A DNA stretch of 64,000 nt. Origin: Pirellulaceae bacterium (GTDB lineage: Bacteria; Planctomycetota; Planctomycetia; Pirellulales; Pirellulaceae). The notes below the pieces were generated by a model, which made no database searches, was not told the DNA's origin, and saw only the letters and a program-made list of their open reading frames with translations. Of the stretch, positions 56,768 through 64,000 are shown one piece after another. A program made the position numbers and the translations under genes. Numbering within the stretch: the stretch's first letter is position 1; each line of letters begins with the position of its first letter. The stretch is taken from the NCBI GenBank assembly GCA_026004795.1, contig BPJV01000001.1, positions 310,001 through 374,000 of the forward strand, in the 5' to 3' direction.

Positions 56768-57799
56768 TCAATCCCAGCCATGTGCTTCGCGCACCTCGAT
56801 CATCTTCTTCAGGATGGTATTCCAAGTTTGGGGATCCTCGAGCATGGCATTGGGGAACATGCAGCCATCCCAACAGATGTGCTTGATACCCCGTGACGGA
56901 GCATCCTGGAGCCAATAACCTGCGCACTTGACGATATCGAGCTTGCCGTTCGGATCGTCCGCCGGACAGTGCTTACCCGTCTTGTCGTGCGACCCGGCAC
57001 CGTGCACCTGCCCATCGTTTTGAGCTACATGAAAATCAATCGTCCAGGGACGCAGTTTATCGGTCATCTGCTTATAGGCGGCCCAGAACTCCTCTTCCGT
57101 ATACCCTTCTTTCAACAGTGCGTGTTCAGGAGCGTTGTAACCGAGCAGGTAGAGGTAGGTATGCGCTAAATCGGCTTGGAAACCCAGTGCGTCGGGCATC
57201 CCCACACCTTCGAGCACATCGAGCATGTACTTCCAGGAATGCATACCCGCCCAACAGATTTCGCCTTCGGCCGCCAGCCGCTCCCCGTGATCTTTGGCGA
57301 TCAGCGCAGCCTGGCGGAACGTTTCGATAATCTTTTTGGTATTACCCGCCGGATCCTCGCGCCACTTGTCGATCCCGAACTCTGCTGAATCGATACGAAT
57401 CACGCCGTATTCGCGTACGCCATGCTCGTTGAAAACTTTGGCGATGCGGCACGCCACCTTAACCGCCTCGAGGAATTTAGCGCGTTGTTGCTCGTCCCCC
57501 ATGGCACTGTCACCGACCGTTCCCGGCCACACTGGCGCGACCAGCGAACCGATCTTGAATCCCTTGCTGGCGATCAGATCTGCAATGCGTCGCAACTGGT
57601 CGTCCGTTGCCTGGGGATCGGTATGTGGCAAGAAGAGAAAGTAATCGATCCCTTCGAACTTCTGGCCATCGACCTCAGCCGCGGCGGTCAAATCCAACAT
57701 GCGTTCGAGGCTGATCGGCGGCTCTTGACCGGGCTCATTCCCTTTGCCTACCAACCCTGGCCACATGGCATTGTGCAACTTCGGAAAAGCATGCGTCAT
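56768..57799 (-). CDS. Xylose-isomerase-like TIM-barrel sugar isomerase/epimerase
   Basis: 343 residues, soluble. Metal-ligand residues of the AP endonuclease/xylose isomerase-like fold are visible: [10 protein letters not shown] (Glu), [10 protein letters not shown] (Asp, His) and [10 protein letters not shown] (His). The exact sugar is unknown. The gene lies between the cupin isomerase and Gfo/Idh/MocA genes (gaps of 99 and 188 bp), so the three probably act on one sugar or polyol. The N-terminus [18 protein letters not shown] also supports this start. Confidence 0.85.
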   Translation of the reverse strand: MTHAFPKLHNAMWPGLVGKGNEPGQEPPISLERMLDLTAAAEVDGQKFEGIDYFLFLPHTDPQATDDQLRRIADLIASKGFKIGSLVAPVWPGTVGDSAMGDEQQRAKFLEAVKVACRIAKVFNEHGVREYGVIRIDSAEFGIDKWREDPAGNTKKIIETFRQAALIAKDHGERLAAEGEICWAGMHSWKYMLDVLEGVGMPDALGFQADLAHTYLYLLGYNAPEHALLKEGYTEEEFWAAYKQMTDKLRPWTIDFHVAQNDGQVHGAGSHDKTGKHCPADDPNGKLDIVKCAGYWLQDAPSRGIKHICWDGCMFPNAMLEDPQTWNTILKKMIEVREAHGWD

Positions 57800-57898
57800 C
57801 TCTCATCTCCCTGTAAACATGGAACGTGGCCACCGGCCATCGGGACGTGAACTGTCGTACTCTTCACTGGGGCGATGGTGCGTGGCGATCCACGAGTA

Positions 57899-59164
57899 TC
57901 AACGATAGTTTTGCCACGCCCCGTTGGGAGGCAGGTCATCGTGGACATCGGGGCCGAAATAGCGCAACCCTACCAGCGGTTCGCTCCCCGTGTTCTCGAT
58001 CTCCACACCACGTGTGGCCGCCTCGTGGCTAATGAACACTTCGTCCTCGGTGTTCTCACCAAAATCGATCATCGCCGGGGTCTGCAACCGTAGCTTGCCC
58101 ATCCGACCACAACCCTGGACCGTAATCCAACCGCTGGCGCCGGGATCTTTCAGCACGCATTTGCATCCGGGGGCAATGGTCAGCTCCTTGGCGCTGAACA
58201 ATTGCCGACCATCGACTGTTCCATAGACGATCCACTTGTCACAGTAGCCATCTCCACTCCGTTTCTCATCGACGATCGGCTCAAGATAATTGTGATCTTT
58301 GAAGTGCGTGTCGACGTTCTTTTCCCAGTCGAGCTGGCCGACGATGAAATCGAGGTCTTGATGTTTGTCCGGTGGCATATCCTTGACCAACAACGACCAA
58401 GGGACGTACCGCCCCTCGACCATCGATTGGTACATGCCGAATACATCACTGCCCCATTGCGGTTCGTAGGTACATAGACTGCCTGGCGCATGCAACACAC
58501 CAGGTGGGATCAACCAGCCGGTGCCCCTTTTTAGCCGGTAGGCTTTCGACAGATCGAGGATCCCGTTATCCCCTTTGTTCCAGTCCTCCAAACACCTGCG
58601 AACCTGCTCCTTGGTCGTCCCGGGCTCCAACCCCATGAAGGTGTAGCAGAAATTGTTGTCCACATTGTTGTATTGCGGTGGGAAGTAATAGCTTTCCGGT
58701 TTCCCCTCCTGCCCGACCAGCGCGGCATCTTCGAAGCTCTGATGCATGTGGTGGGGGATCGGTCCCATGTTGTCGAAAAACTTCGAATACACCGGCCAAC
58801 GCTTGTACTGGGAGAATATCGCCTCTCCAACCAGCCGATTACCAGCCTCCTCAACCGCGTCCCGCAGAAGAAACTTCTTCCCCTCGAACAAACACATGCT
58901 CAGACCTTCATGCCACACCCGGCCTTCGTTGGCCGCTTCCGTGGTGCTGGCAAACCACCGTTCGTCGATCCCCCCGCGGTCGGCCCCGAACGCGTACAGA
59001 TGATCGGGATTGAGTTTAATCCTGCGTCCGGGATGCAGAAAACTGCGCGGCACCCACGTCGGTGTCAATCGCAGCAGGCCTTCCCCTGCGTCGAGTGCAG
59101 CATCCAGGATGTTGGCTACGTTGTCGCTCTTGATCAGCCCCTCGTCGAGTTTTCTCATTGCCAT
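57899..59164 (-). CDS. Cupin-fold sugar isomerase-like protein (type I mannose-6-phosphate isomerase-like)
   Basis: 421 residues. Two cupin-like regions: a first with PIPHHMHQSFEDAALVG and GWLIPPGVLHAPGS (His residues expected to bind metal), and a second near the C-terminus with ITVQGCGRMGKLRL. It resembles the mannose-6-phosphate isomerase-like cupins common in planctomycetes. Start 59164 (MAMRKLDEG) is used rather than the longer frame to 59245, which has a poor N-terminus. First gene of the carbohydrate operon, divergent from the DUF4432 gene. Confidence 0.75.
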   Translation of the reverse strand: MAMRKLDEGLIKSDNVANILDAALDAGEGLLRLTPTWVPRSFLHPGRRIKLNPDHLYAFGADRGGIDERWFASTTEAANEGRVWHEGLSMCLFEGKKFLLRDAVEEAGNRLVGEAIFSQYKRWPVYSKFFDNMGPIPHHMHQSFEDAALVGQEGKPESYYFPPQYNNVDNNFCYTFMGLEPGTTKEQVRRCLEDWNKGDNGILDLSKAYRLKRGTGWLIPPGVLHAPGSLCTYEPQWGSDVFGMYQSMVEGRYVPWSLLVKDMPPDKHQDLDFIVGQLDWEKNVDTHFKDHNYLEPIVDEKRSGDGYCDKWIVYGTVDGRQLFSAKELTIAPGCKCVLKDPGASGWITVQGCGRMGKLRLQTPAMIDFGENTEDEVFISHEAATRGVEIENTGSEPLVGLRYFGPDVHDDLPPNGAWQNYR

Positions 59165-59609
59165 TTCGTGGTGGTTCCGTTTCGAGGAAGTAGCGTTACG
59201 ATACCCCGTCATTGCTGAGCGAATGCCACGGCAACTGCTGCCCACTGACGTGGCTAGTAGAGCCCCCGTAGGGCACAGTAATGGTCCTGGCCCTAAGACA
59301 TCGGCATCGGTGGGGCAGCACCAACATGCGCCGCGCCATCAACGACCATGGACCGGAATAAAATAACTAGCGAAGCCAGCAACGGCAGTTCTGCTGCCGT
59401 TGACGTCCTACTAGCGGCCGGTCCGGATGACACTCGCTCACAGTTAGCTGCTTGTTTTATTCCCTGCCCAGTCTTGTTACAAGTAAGGAACACGATTCTC
59501 CGCGGGTGCGATCTGCCACCGACTACCGGACAAGCCGTGTTCTGACATCGCGTGAGAATACCAACACCTCGATACTTTCCACGACCTTTTTTCTTTGGAG
59601 CTGCCTGCG
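59165..59609. promoter_or_regulatory. Divergent control region of two sugar-metabolism units, with a 9-bp hairpin
   Basis: Lies between the cupin operon and the DUF4432 gene. A perfect inverted repeat CAACGGCAG / CTGCCGTTG (59380-59388, 59394-59402, loop TTCTG) may be an operator or attenuator, because both flanking genes concern sugars and share this region. No regulator gene is adjacent. Confidence 0.4.
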
Positions 59610-60767
59610 ATGCGAGTACCACTCCCTTCTGCCCACCCGGCAACCTCCCCTCCGAAGCTTGATCGAATGCCCGATTCAGCGTTGGAGATCCCGTGTGCGG
59701 ACGGCATCTTTCGACTGAGCAGAGTGCGTTTGGAGGAGGGGCCATGCGACGGAGTCGAGCTGTTGATCGTCGATGCCGGCAAGCTACGTGCGGCAGTTTG
59801 TCCCACCCGAGGAATGAGCGTGTGGAAGGCTCGATGCGGCAACACCCCGCTGCAGTGGGAGTCTCCCGTTCGAGGCCCCATTCATCCGTCCTATGTCGCC
59901 CTGGATGCCGCTAACGGCTTGGGCTGGCTTGATGGCTTCGATGAACTGCTCGTCCGTTGCGGGTTGGGCAGCTTCGGAGCTCCCGACTTCGATGGCCAAG
60001 GTCGGCTTCTCTATCCGCTTCATGGCCGCATTGGCAACCTGCCGGCGAGAAATGTTCAGGTTTCAGTAGACAAGCAACACTCCTTGCTGGAACTGCGCGG
60101 TGCCGTTCACGAAACACGGTTCCTACAATACGACCTGCGATTGGAAGTGATTTATCGTTTCACCTGGGGAGAACCGGTTCTCGACATTACGGACCGTGTG
60201 ACCAATGCTCGCGCGGTCGATTCAAGCATGCAGTTGCTCTATCATATCAATATTGGAGAGCCTTTCCTGGGCGCCGGTTCGCGTCTGAACATCTCCGCTC
60301 CCCGCGTGGTGGCTCGCGACGCGCGAGCGGCGGAGGATCTGGCCAGCTGGGAACACTACCTGGGCCCTACCGCAGGCTATGCCGAACAGGTGTACTTCTT
60401 CCAACCTCGTGCCATCGACGGTCCTTGGGCAACCGCCATGCTTACGTCTCCGGACGAGGAACTTGGCGTGTGTGTCCACTTTGATCCCCGCACTTTACCA
60501 TTCTTCTCCCAATGGAAACACACGGCGGCACAAGCCGACGGATATGTCACCGGGTTAGAACCCGGCACGGGCTTTCCCAATCCCAGGTCTTTTGAACAAC
60601 AGCATGGGCGAGTGGTGGCGATGCAAGCGGGCGAGACACGGGAGTTCCGATTGCAGTTGGAGGTACAGGAGACATCTGCGGCCGTCGAAGCGATGCGCAA
60701 GCGTTTGCAACCTCACTTGCCACGAGAAACCGCGGCCATGGATGCCGATTGGTGCATGCCACGCTAG
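59610..60767 (+). CDS. DUF4432 family aldose-1-epimerase-like protein
   Basis: 385 residues, soluble beta-sandwich of the galactose mutarotase class. VCPTRGMSVWKA near the N-terminus, LYPLHGRIGNLPA in the centre and TGLEPGTGFPNPRSFE near the C-terminus are DUF4432 hallmarks. ATG 59610 has GGAG 8 nt upstream. Its substrate is unknown, but the divergent cupin/TIM-barrel/Gfo genes suggest a shared sugar. Confidence 0.88.
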   Translation: MRVPLPSAHPATSPPKLDRMPDSALEIPCADGIFRLSRVRLEEGPCDGVELLIVDAGKLRAAVCPTRGMSVWKARCGNTPLQWESPVRGPIHPSYVALDAANGLGWLDGFDELLVRCGLGSFGAPDFDGQGRLLYPLHGRIGNLPARNVQVSVDKQHSLLELRGAVHETRFLQYDLRLEVIYRFTWGEPVLDITDRVTNARAVDSSMQLLYHINIGEPFLGAGSRLNISAPRVVARDARAAEDLASWEHYLGPTAGYAEQVYFFQPRAIDGPWATAMLTSPDEELGVCVHFDPRTLPFFSQWKHTAAQADGYVTGLEPGTGFPNPRSFEQQHGRVVAMQAGETREFRLQLEVQETSAAVEAMRKRLQPHLPRETAAMDADWCMPR

Positions 60768-60820
60768 GTTGCGGCGAAAGGGGGCTACAGGTGGTCCATT
60801 CCCACCGATCGCAGCAGCAG

Positions 60821-62245
60821 ATGATGAAGCACCTCACGGTGAGCGGCGTAGTAGCCATCACGCTAGCGATCGCCATGCGGCTGGCCGTTCTCCTACATAG
60901 CCAGGATACATTGACCGCCGACCCGGACAGTTACCGACGCCTGGCGATCAATCTGGCACAGTCAGGCGTGTTCGGATTCGAAGACGACCAGGGAAAAGTG
61001 TATCCCACGGCATATCGCCCGCCGTTGTACCCCTGGCTGCTTAGTTGGTTGGTAGTCGATGGTGTGCTAGAGCCGGCGGCCGTTATCGTGCTGCATGCAG
61101 TTCTCGGCGTCGCAACGGTGCTCGGCGTTCACTGGCTGGCGGTTCGTCTCCAGGTGCTTCCCGCATGGGTGCCCGCGCTGGCCATCGGCATCGATCCACT
61201 GTTATTACGTCAATCGCAACTGATCATGACCGAGACGTTGGCGACGTTCCTGGCTGTCCTTGGTTGGGCAGTTTGGCAGATCATGCTGAACAGTCGATCG
61301 CGATGGGGGGCAGCAAGTTCGTCCTTGGGGATGGGACTCGTGTTTGGACTAGCGGTTCTCACGCGGCCCACCAACGCCGTTTGGGCATTTCTGTGTCTGC
61401 TCATCCTGGGCTGGCAGGGGGCAGCCGAGTGGTCGCGCAGTCGTGCATGGAGGGCCTCGGTAGGTCGCATGTTTGGCGTCCTGCTCGGCCTCGCTCTCTG
61501 CGTGGGACCATGGACACTCCGTAACTACAAGAACTTCGGTGTGCCCATTTGGGGAACAACCCATGGCGGCTACACGCTTCTGCTGGCTAACAACCCAATG
61601 ATCTACAACCACTTTCGCCAACACGGGCCCTCCCGCAAGTGGGATGCCCAGCCTTTCCATCAGACATGGGCAGCACGTCACGATGCACGCTTACCCGTGG
61701 ATGGCGTCGCCTATTGGCAAGTTCCCGACAACAACCACGCGGAGACCAACGAGCATCGCCGCCAAGGAGACGCGGCGGCGCGTTCTACCCGGAAACCGTT
61801 CAGTGAAATAGAAGACGACCGTCGTGCCTACCGGGCTGCCATAGCCACGATCCGCCGCAACGTTGAGATGTTTTTCTTAAGCGCGCTGTATCGGCTGGGA
61901 TGGTTGTGGGCCTGGTGGCCTACTGACGCCGCTCCCTGGGTGTCATGCATTATCGGTGCTTGGTACGCCGGTTGGAGCTTTGCTGCCGTGGGGGGACTGC
62001 TTCGACGCTCCTGGTACACCGCCGCCATGCGCTGGGCTCCCGGCCTGGCAATGGTGATCGCCCTCACGATGGTTCATGCCGTATTCTGGAGCAACATGCG
62101 CATGCGATGTCCGGCAATGCCCGCCGTCTACCTGCTCGGCGTCTGCGGGTGGAGGACACTAGCTGACCGGTTCCACCAACGTCTCGCCGCGGTCGGGGGA
62201 GCTCATCATAGCCTGGGCGCTTCTTTGCCTAAGGATCCACGTTAA
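60821..62245 (+). CDS. GT39/ArnT-like membrane glycosyltransferase
   Basis: 474 residues with about ten membrane helices. A DPDSYRRLA acidic motif follows the first helix, and YRPPLYPWLLSWLV lies after it, both expected of the dolichyl-phosphate-mannose/ArnT superfamily. MTETLATFLAVLGW and the C-terminal RMRCPAMPAVYLL support the call. The start 60821 (MMKHLTVSG) is preferred because the earlier frame start at 60749 lies inside the DUF4432 gene. Lipid-linked sugar transfer to an envelope acceptor is the family role; donor and acceptor are unknown. Its stop overlaps the purD stop by 4 bp (convergent). Confidence 0.8.
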   Translation: MMKHLTVSGVVAITLAIAMRLAVLLHSQDTLTADPDSYRRLAINLAQSGVFGFEDDQGKVYPTAYRPPLYPWLLSWLVVDGVLEPAAVIVLHAVLGVATVLGVHWLAVRLQVLPAWVPALAIGIDPLLLRQSQLIMTETLATFLAVLGWAVWQIMLNSRSRWGAASSSLGMGLVFGLAVLTRPTNAVWAFLCLLILGWQGAAEWSRSRAWRASVGRMFGVLLGLALCVGPWTLRNYKNFGVPIWGTTHGGYTLLLANNPMIYNHFRQHGPSRKWDAQPFHQTWAARHDARLPVDGVAYWQVPDNNHAETNEHRRQGDAAARSTRKPFSEIEDDRRAYRAAIATIRRNVEMFFLSALYRLGWLWAWWPTDAAPWVSCIIGAWYAGWSFAAVGGLLRRSWYTAAMRWAPGLAMVIALTMVHAVFWSNMRMRCPAMPAVYLLGVCGWRTLADRFHQRLAAVGGAHHSLGASLPKDPR

Positions 62246-63561
62246 CCTTCGGCGGCCAGTTTCTCCATGTATTCCTGCGCCTTGTCGCCAATGTCTTTAC
62301 GACACCATGCACCTGGCCAACGGACCTTTTGCACTGCCGTGTACGCGTTCAACTTTGCCTTAGCCAGCGTTTCTCCAAGCGCCGTAACCCCCAGCACTCG
62401 CCCCCCAGCGGTGACGACGGTATCTCCCTCCAATCGTGTCCCGGCGTGGAACACCTTGACATCCTCCATCTCGTCAGCCGCATTGATTCCAGAGATCGGC
62501 TGCCCCTTTTCGTACTCTCCAGGATATCCCTTGGCTGCCATGACGACGCAGATGGCTGGCCGTGGATCCCAGACCGGTGGATCGATCTCGTGCAATCGGC
62601 GGTCGACGACCGCTTCTAAGATATCCATGAGATCGCTCTTCAAGCGCATCAACAAGGGTTGACACTCCGGGTCACCAAAGCGGACGTTGTACTCGAGTAC
62701 TTTGGGACCCGACATCGGCGTTAGCATGAGCCCAGCGTAGAGGACCCCTCGAAATGGCCGGCGATTGCGTTTCATGGTGTGGATCGTGGGCACGAGCACA
62801 TGCTCTTCGATCCATGCCATCTGGGCGTCATCGACCATGGGAGTGGGGCAATATGCTCCCATTCCGCCCGTGTTCGGACCTGTGTCGCCATCAAATGCAG
62901 GTTTGTGATCCTGACACGGGGGCAGGGGGAGGATCGTCTTGCCATCGGTAATCGCCAGTACGCTAGCTTCCTGCCCCTTCAATCTCTCCTCGATGATCAA
63001 CTGCGCCCCCGCTTCGCCGAACTCGCGGCGACGAGCGATGCGGTCGATGGCATCAAGGGCATCTTGACGGCGGCGGCACACGATAACCCCTTTCCCTGCG
63101 GCCAATCCGTCGGCTTTGACGACGACTGGACACCGATCCCGCTCCCCAGCATAGCGCCCCTTGATGTAACGCATGGCATCGTCGGGGTCACGAAAGACTT
63201 GAAAGTCGGCTGTGGGAACGTCGGCCTGCCGCAGCAGATTCTTGCAAAACACCTTGCTGCTTTCCAACTGCGCTGCAGCACGACTGGGGCCAAATACGCG
63301 CAGCTTTTCCTCTTCGAAAGCATCCACGATCCCCAGCGCCAACGGTGCTTCAGGCCCGACGACCGTCAGGCCGATATTCTCTGCTTTGGCAAATCTAACG
63401 AGCCCCTCGATATCGGTGGCGGAAATGTCCACATTTTCAGCGTCCATCGCCGTGCCGGCATTGCCCGGCGCTACAAACACCTTGTCAACCCGCGGACTCT
63501 GCCCGATCTTCCACGCCAACGCATGCTCACGTCCACCGTTTCCAACAACCAGCACTTTCAT
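62242..63561 (-). CDS. purD: PurD, phosphoribosylamine-glycine ligase
   Basis: 439 residues. MKVLVVGNGGREHALAWK is the GARS N-terminal signature. The ATP-grasp domain runs from about 105, and QDHKPAFDGDTGPNTGGMGA is the standard GARS motif. It makes glycinamide ribonucleotide in purine synthesis. The open frame continues to 63780, but the start at 63561 gives the family N-terminus. Single-gene context; no other pur genes are in the window. Confidence 0.96.
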   Translation of the reverse strand: MKVLVVGNGGREHALAWKIGQSPRVDKVFVAPGNAGTAMDAENVDISATDIEGLVRFAKAENIGLTVVGPEAPLALGIVDAFEEEKLRVFGPSRAAAQLESSKVFCKNLLRQADVPTADFQVFRDPDDAMRYIKGRYAGERDRCPVVVKADGLAAGKGVIVCRRRQDALDAIDRIARRREFGEAGAQLIIEERLKGQEASVLAITDGKTILPLPPCQDHKPAFDGDTGPNTGGMGAYCPTPMVDDAQMAWIEEHVLVPTIHTMKRNRRPFRGVLYAGLMLTPMSGPKVLEYNVRFGDPECQPLLMRLKSDLMDILEAVVDRRLHEIDPPVWDPRPAICVVMAAKGYPGEYEKGQPISGINAADEMEDVKVFHAGTRLEGDTVVTAGGRVLGVTALGETLAKAKLNAYTAVQKVRWPGAWCRKDIGDKAQEYMEKLAAEG

Positions 63562-63935
63562 AGATTCAGCTCGATCTGTTCCAAGTAAATGAAGCTTCCT
63601 CGGCCTGCAGGCACATTCTAAGCCAAAGACGAGAATGAGGAAGACGAACGTCGTGTCCTGTAGAAACTGCGTTGATCCCTCCCCGCTCTCAACCCTCGCC
63701 CAGTGGACCATCGAACATGAACCGGCCGAAAAAGGCCCGCAGTCGTCGTATCGGCGTGCCCCCTTGGACACTCGCCCCACAAGACAACCGCTGTTTCCTC
63801 CCGTCCTGCCGGAGGTGGGTCGATTGTTGAGCCTCTCGTTTGCGGATAGACTGGTCCCACCGTCGATCCCAGACGTTTCTATTTCGCCACAAGCAATCCA
63901 CGTAGATACCGTTGTTGAATTCGGGAGACTAGAGA
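63562..63935. other. Divergent spacer of about 370 bp
   Basis: Lies between purD (minus) and the start of a plus-strand gene at 63936. No supported gene. Minus-strand frames here (63618-63901) have no motif. Promoters for both genes are presumably here. Confidence 0.5.
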
Positions 63936-64000
63936 ATGAAATACGGGATGAACCTGCTGTTGTGGGGCGCAGAAGTCACCGACACGATGATGCCGACGAT
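63936..64000 (+). CDS. Sugar phosphate isomerase/epimerase, first 21 residues (runs off the window)
   Basis: A GGGAG box precedes ATG 63936 and the frame reads MKYGMNLLLWGAEVTDTMMP to the window end. The start MKYGMNLLLW is typical of D-tagatose/psicose 3-epimerase-like TIM-barrel proteins. Only the N-terminus is visible, so the function is an inference. Confidence 0.6.
   Translation, partial: MKYGMNLLLWGAEVTDTMMPT

Noticed and set aside
55794-56918. 374-codon plus-strand frame opposite the Gfo/Idh/MocA gene
   Set aside because: Shadow of a recognised family on the other strand.
1-64000. tRNA, rRNA, CRISPR array, prophage or intact IS element
   Set aside because: No tRNA-like cloverleaf, rRNA segment, regular spacer-repeat array, phage gene set or transposase was recognised by eye. 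A covariance or profile search could still find a small RNA.

Overview
This window looks like chromosomal DNA of a planctomycete, most probably of the Pirellulales. The evidence is the gene content: a giant PVC-type haem-binding protein, a PSCyt1/WD40 protein, a DUF1559 pseudopilin-like protein beside a tiny lipoprotein, a Tat-signal DUF1501 protein, an exosortase-like protein with a PEP-CTERM substrate, and many Gfo/Idh/MocA, TIM-barrel and DUF4432 sugar proteins. Coding density is moderate, with several spacers of 300-900 bp. I found no rRNA, tRNA, CRISPR array, prophage or intact insertion sequence. The species is not identifiable from the sequence alone.

Layout. 1-3264 (minus) holds argJ (cut by the window edge), argC, a Nudix CoA-diphosphatase and a nucleotidyltransferase-HD protein. 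4130-7726 is the giant haem-binding protein, whose stop codon lies in the first of three palindromic repeats (7716-7840); a degraded element that may be a group II intron tail follows. 8509-12468 carries a DUF218/YdcF protein and a large secreted zinc metalloprotease. 12844-27258 is an exopolysaccharide/exosortase locus: a NusG/RfaH paralogue, a Wzc-like tyrosine autokinase with a Tyr-rich tail, a Wzy/ligase-TPR protein, a frameshifted lipoprotein, Wza, a TPR membrane protein, an exosortase-like protein fused to an EpsI-like tail, and a PEP-CTERM protein with its own promoter and terminator.

27917-34145 (plus) holds a cytochrome/WD40 protein, a small unknown protein, the Fe-S carrier Mrp and a tightly coupled unknown protein. 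34633-38024 (minus) has two lipoproteins, a DUF1559 protein and RsmD. 38411-41084 encodes a LuxE-like activating enzyme and a LuxC-like acyl reductase, a likely acyl-to-aldehyde module. WecG/TagA, a degenerate sulfatase-like protein, a DapA-family aldolase, a DUF1501 protein and a LUD protein follow.

47167-49612 is a quinone cluster (menG/ubiE, ubiX, ubiA) suggesting late menaquinone synthesis, possibly by the futalosine route. Then come gyrA and an NfeD-type membrane protease. 54757-59164 (minus) is a carbohydrate operon (cupin isomerase, TIM-barrel isomerase, Gfo/Idh/MocA dehydrogenase, AcpH-like protein) divergent from a DUF4432 mutarotase-like gene. The window ends with a GT39-like glycosyltransferase, purD, and the start of another TIM-barrel epimerase.

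Two genes (20097-20791 and the 3' end of ubiA) show single-base frameshifts at homopolymers, three sites in all. These may be sequencing errors or real lesions.
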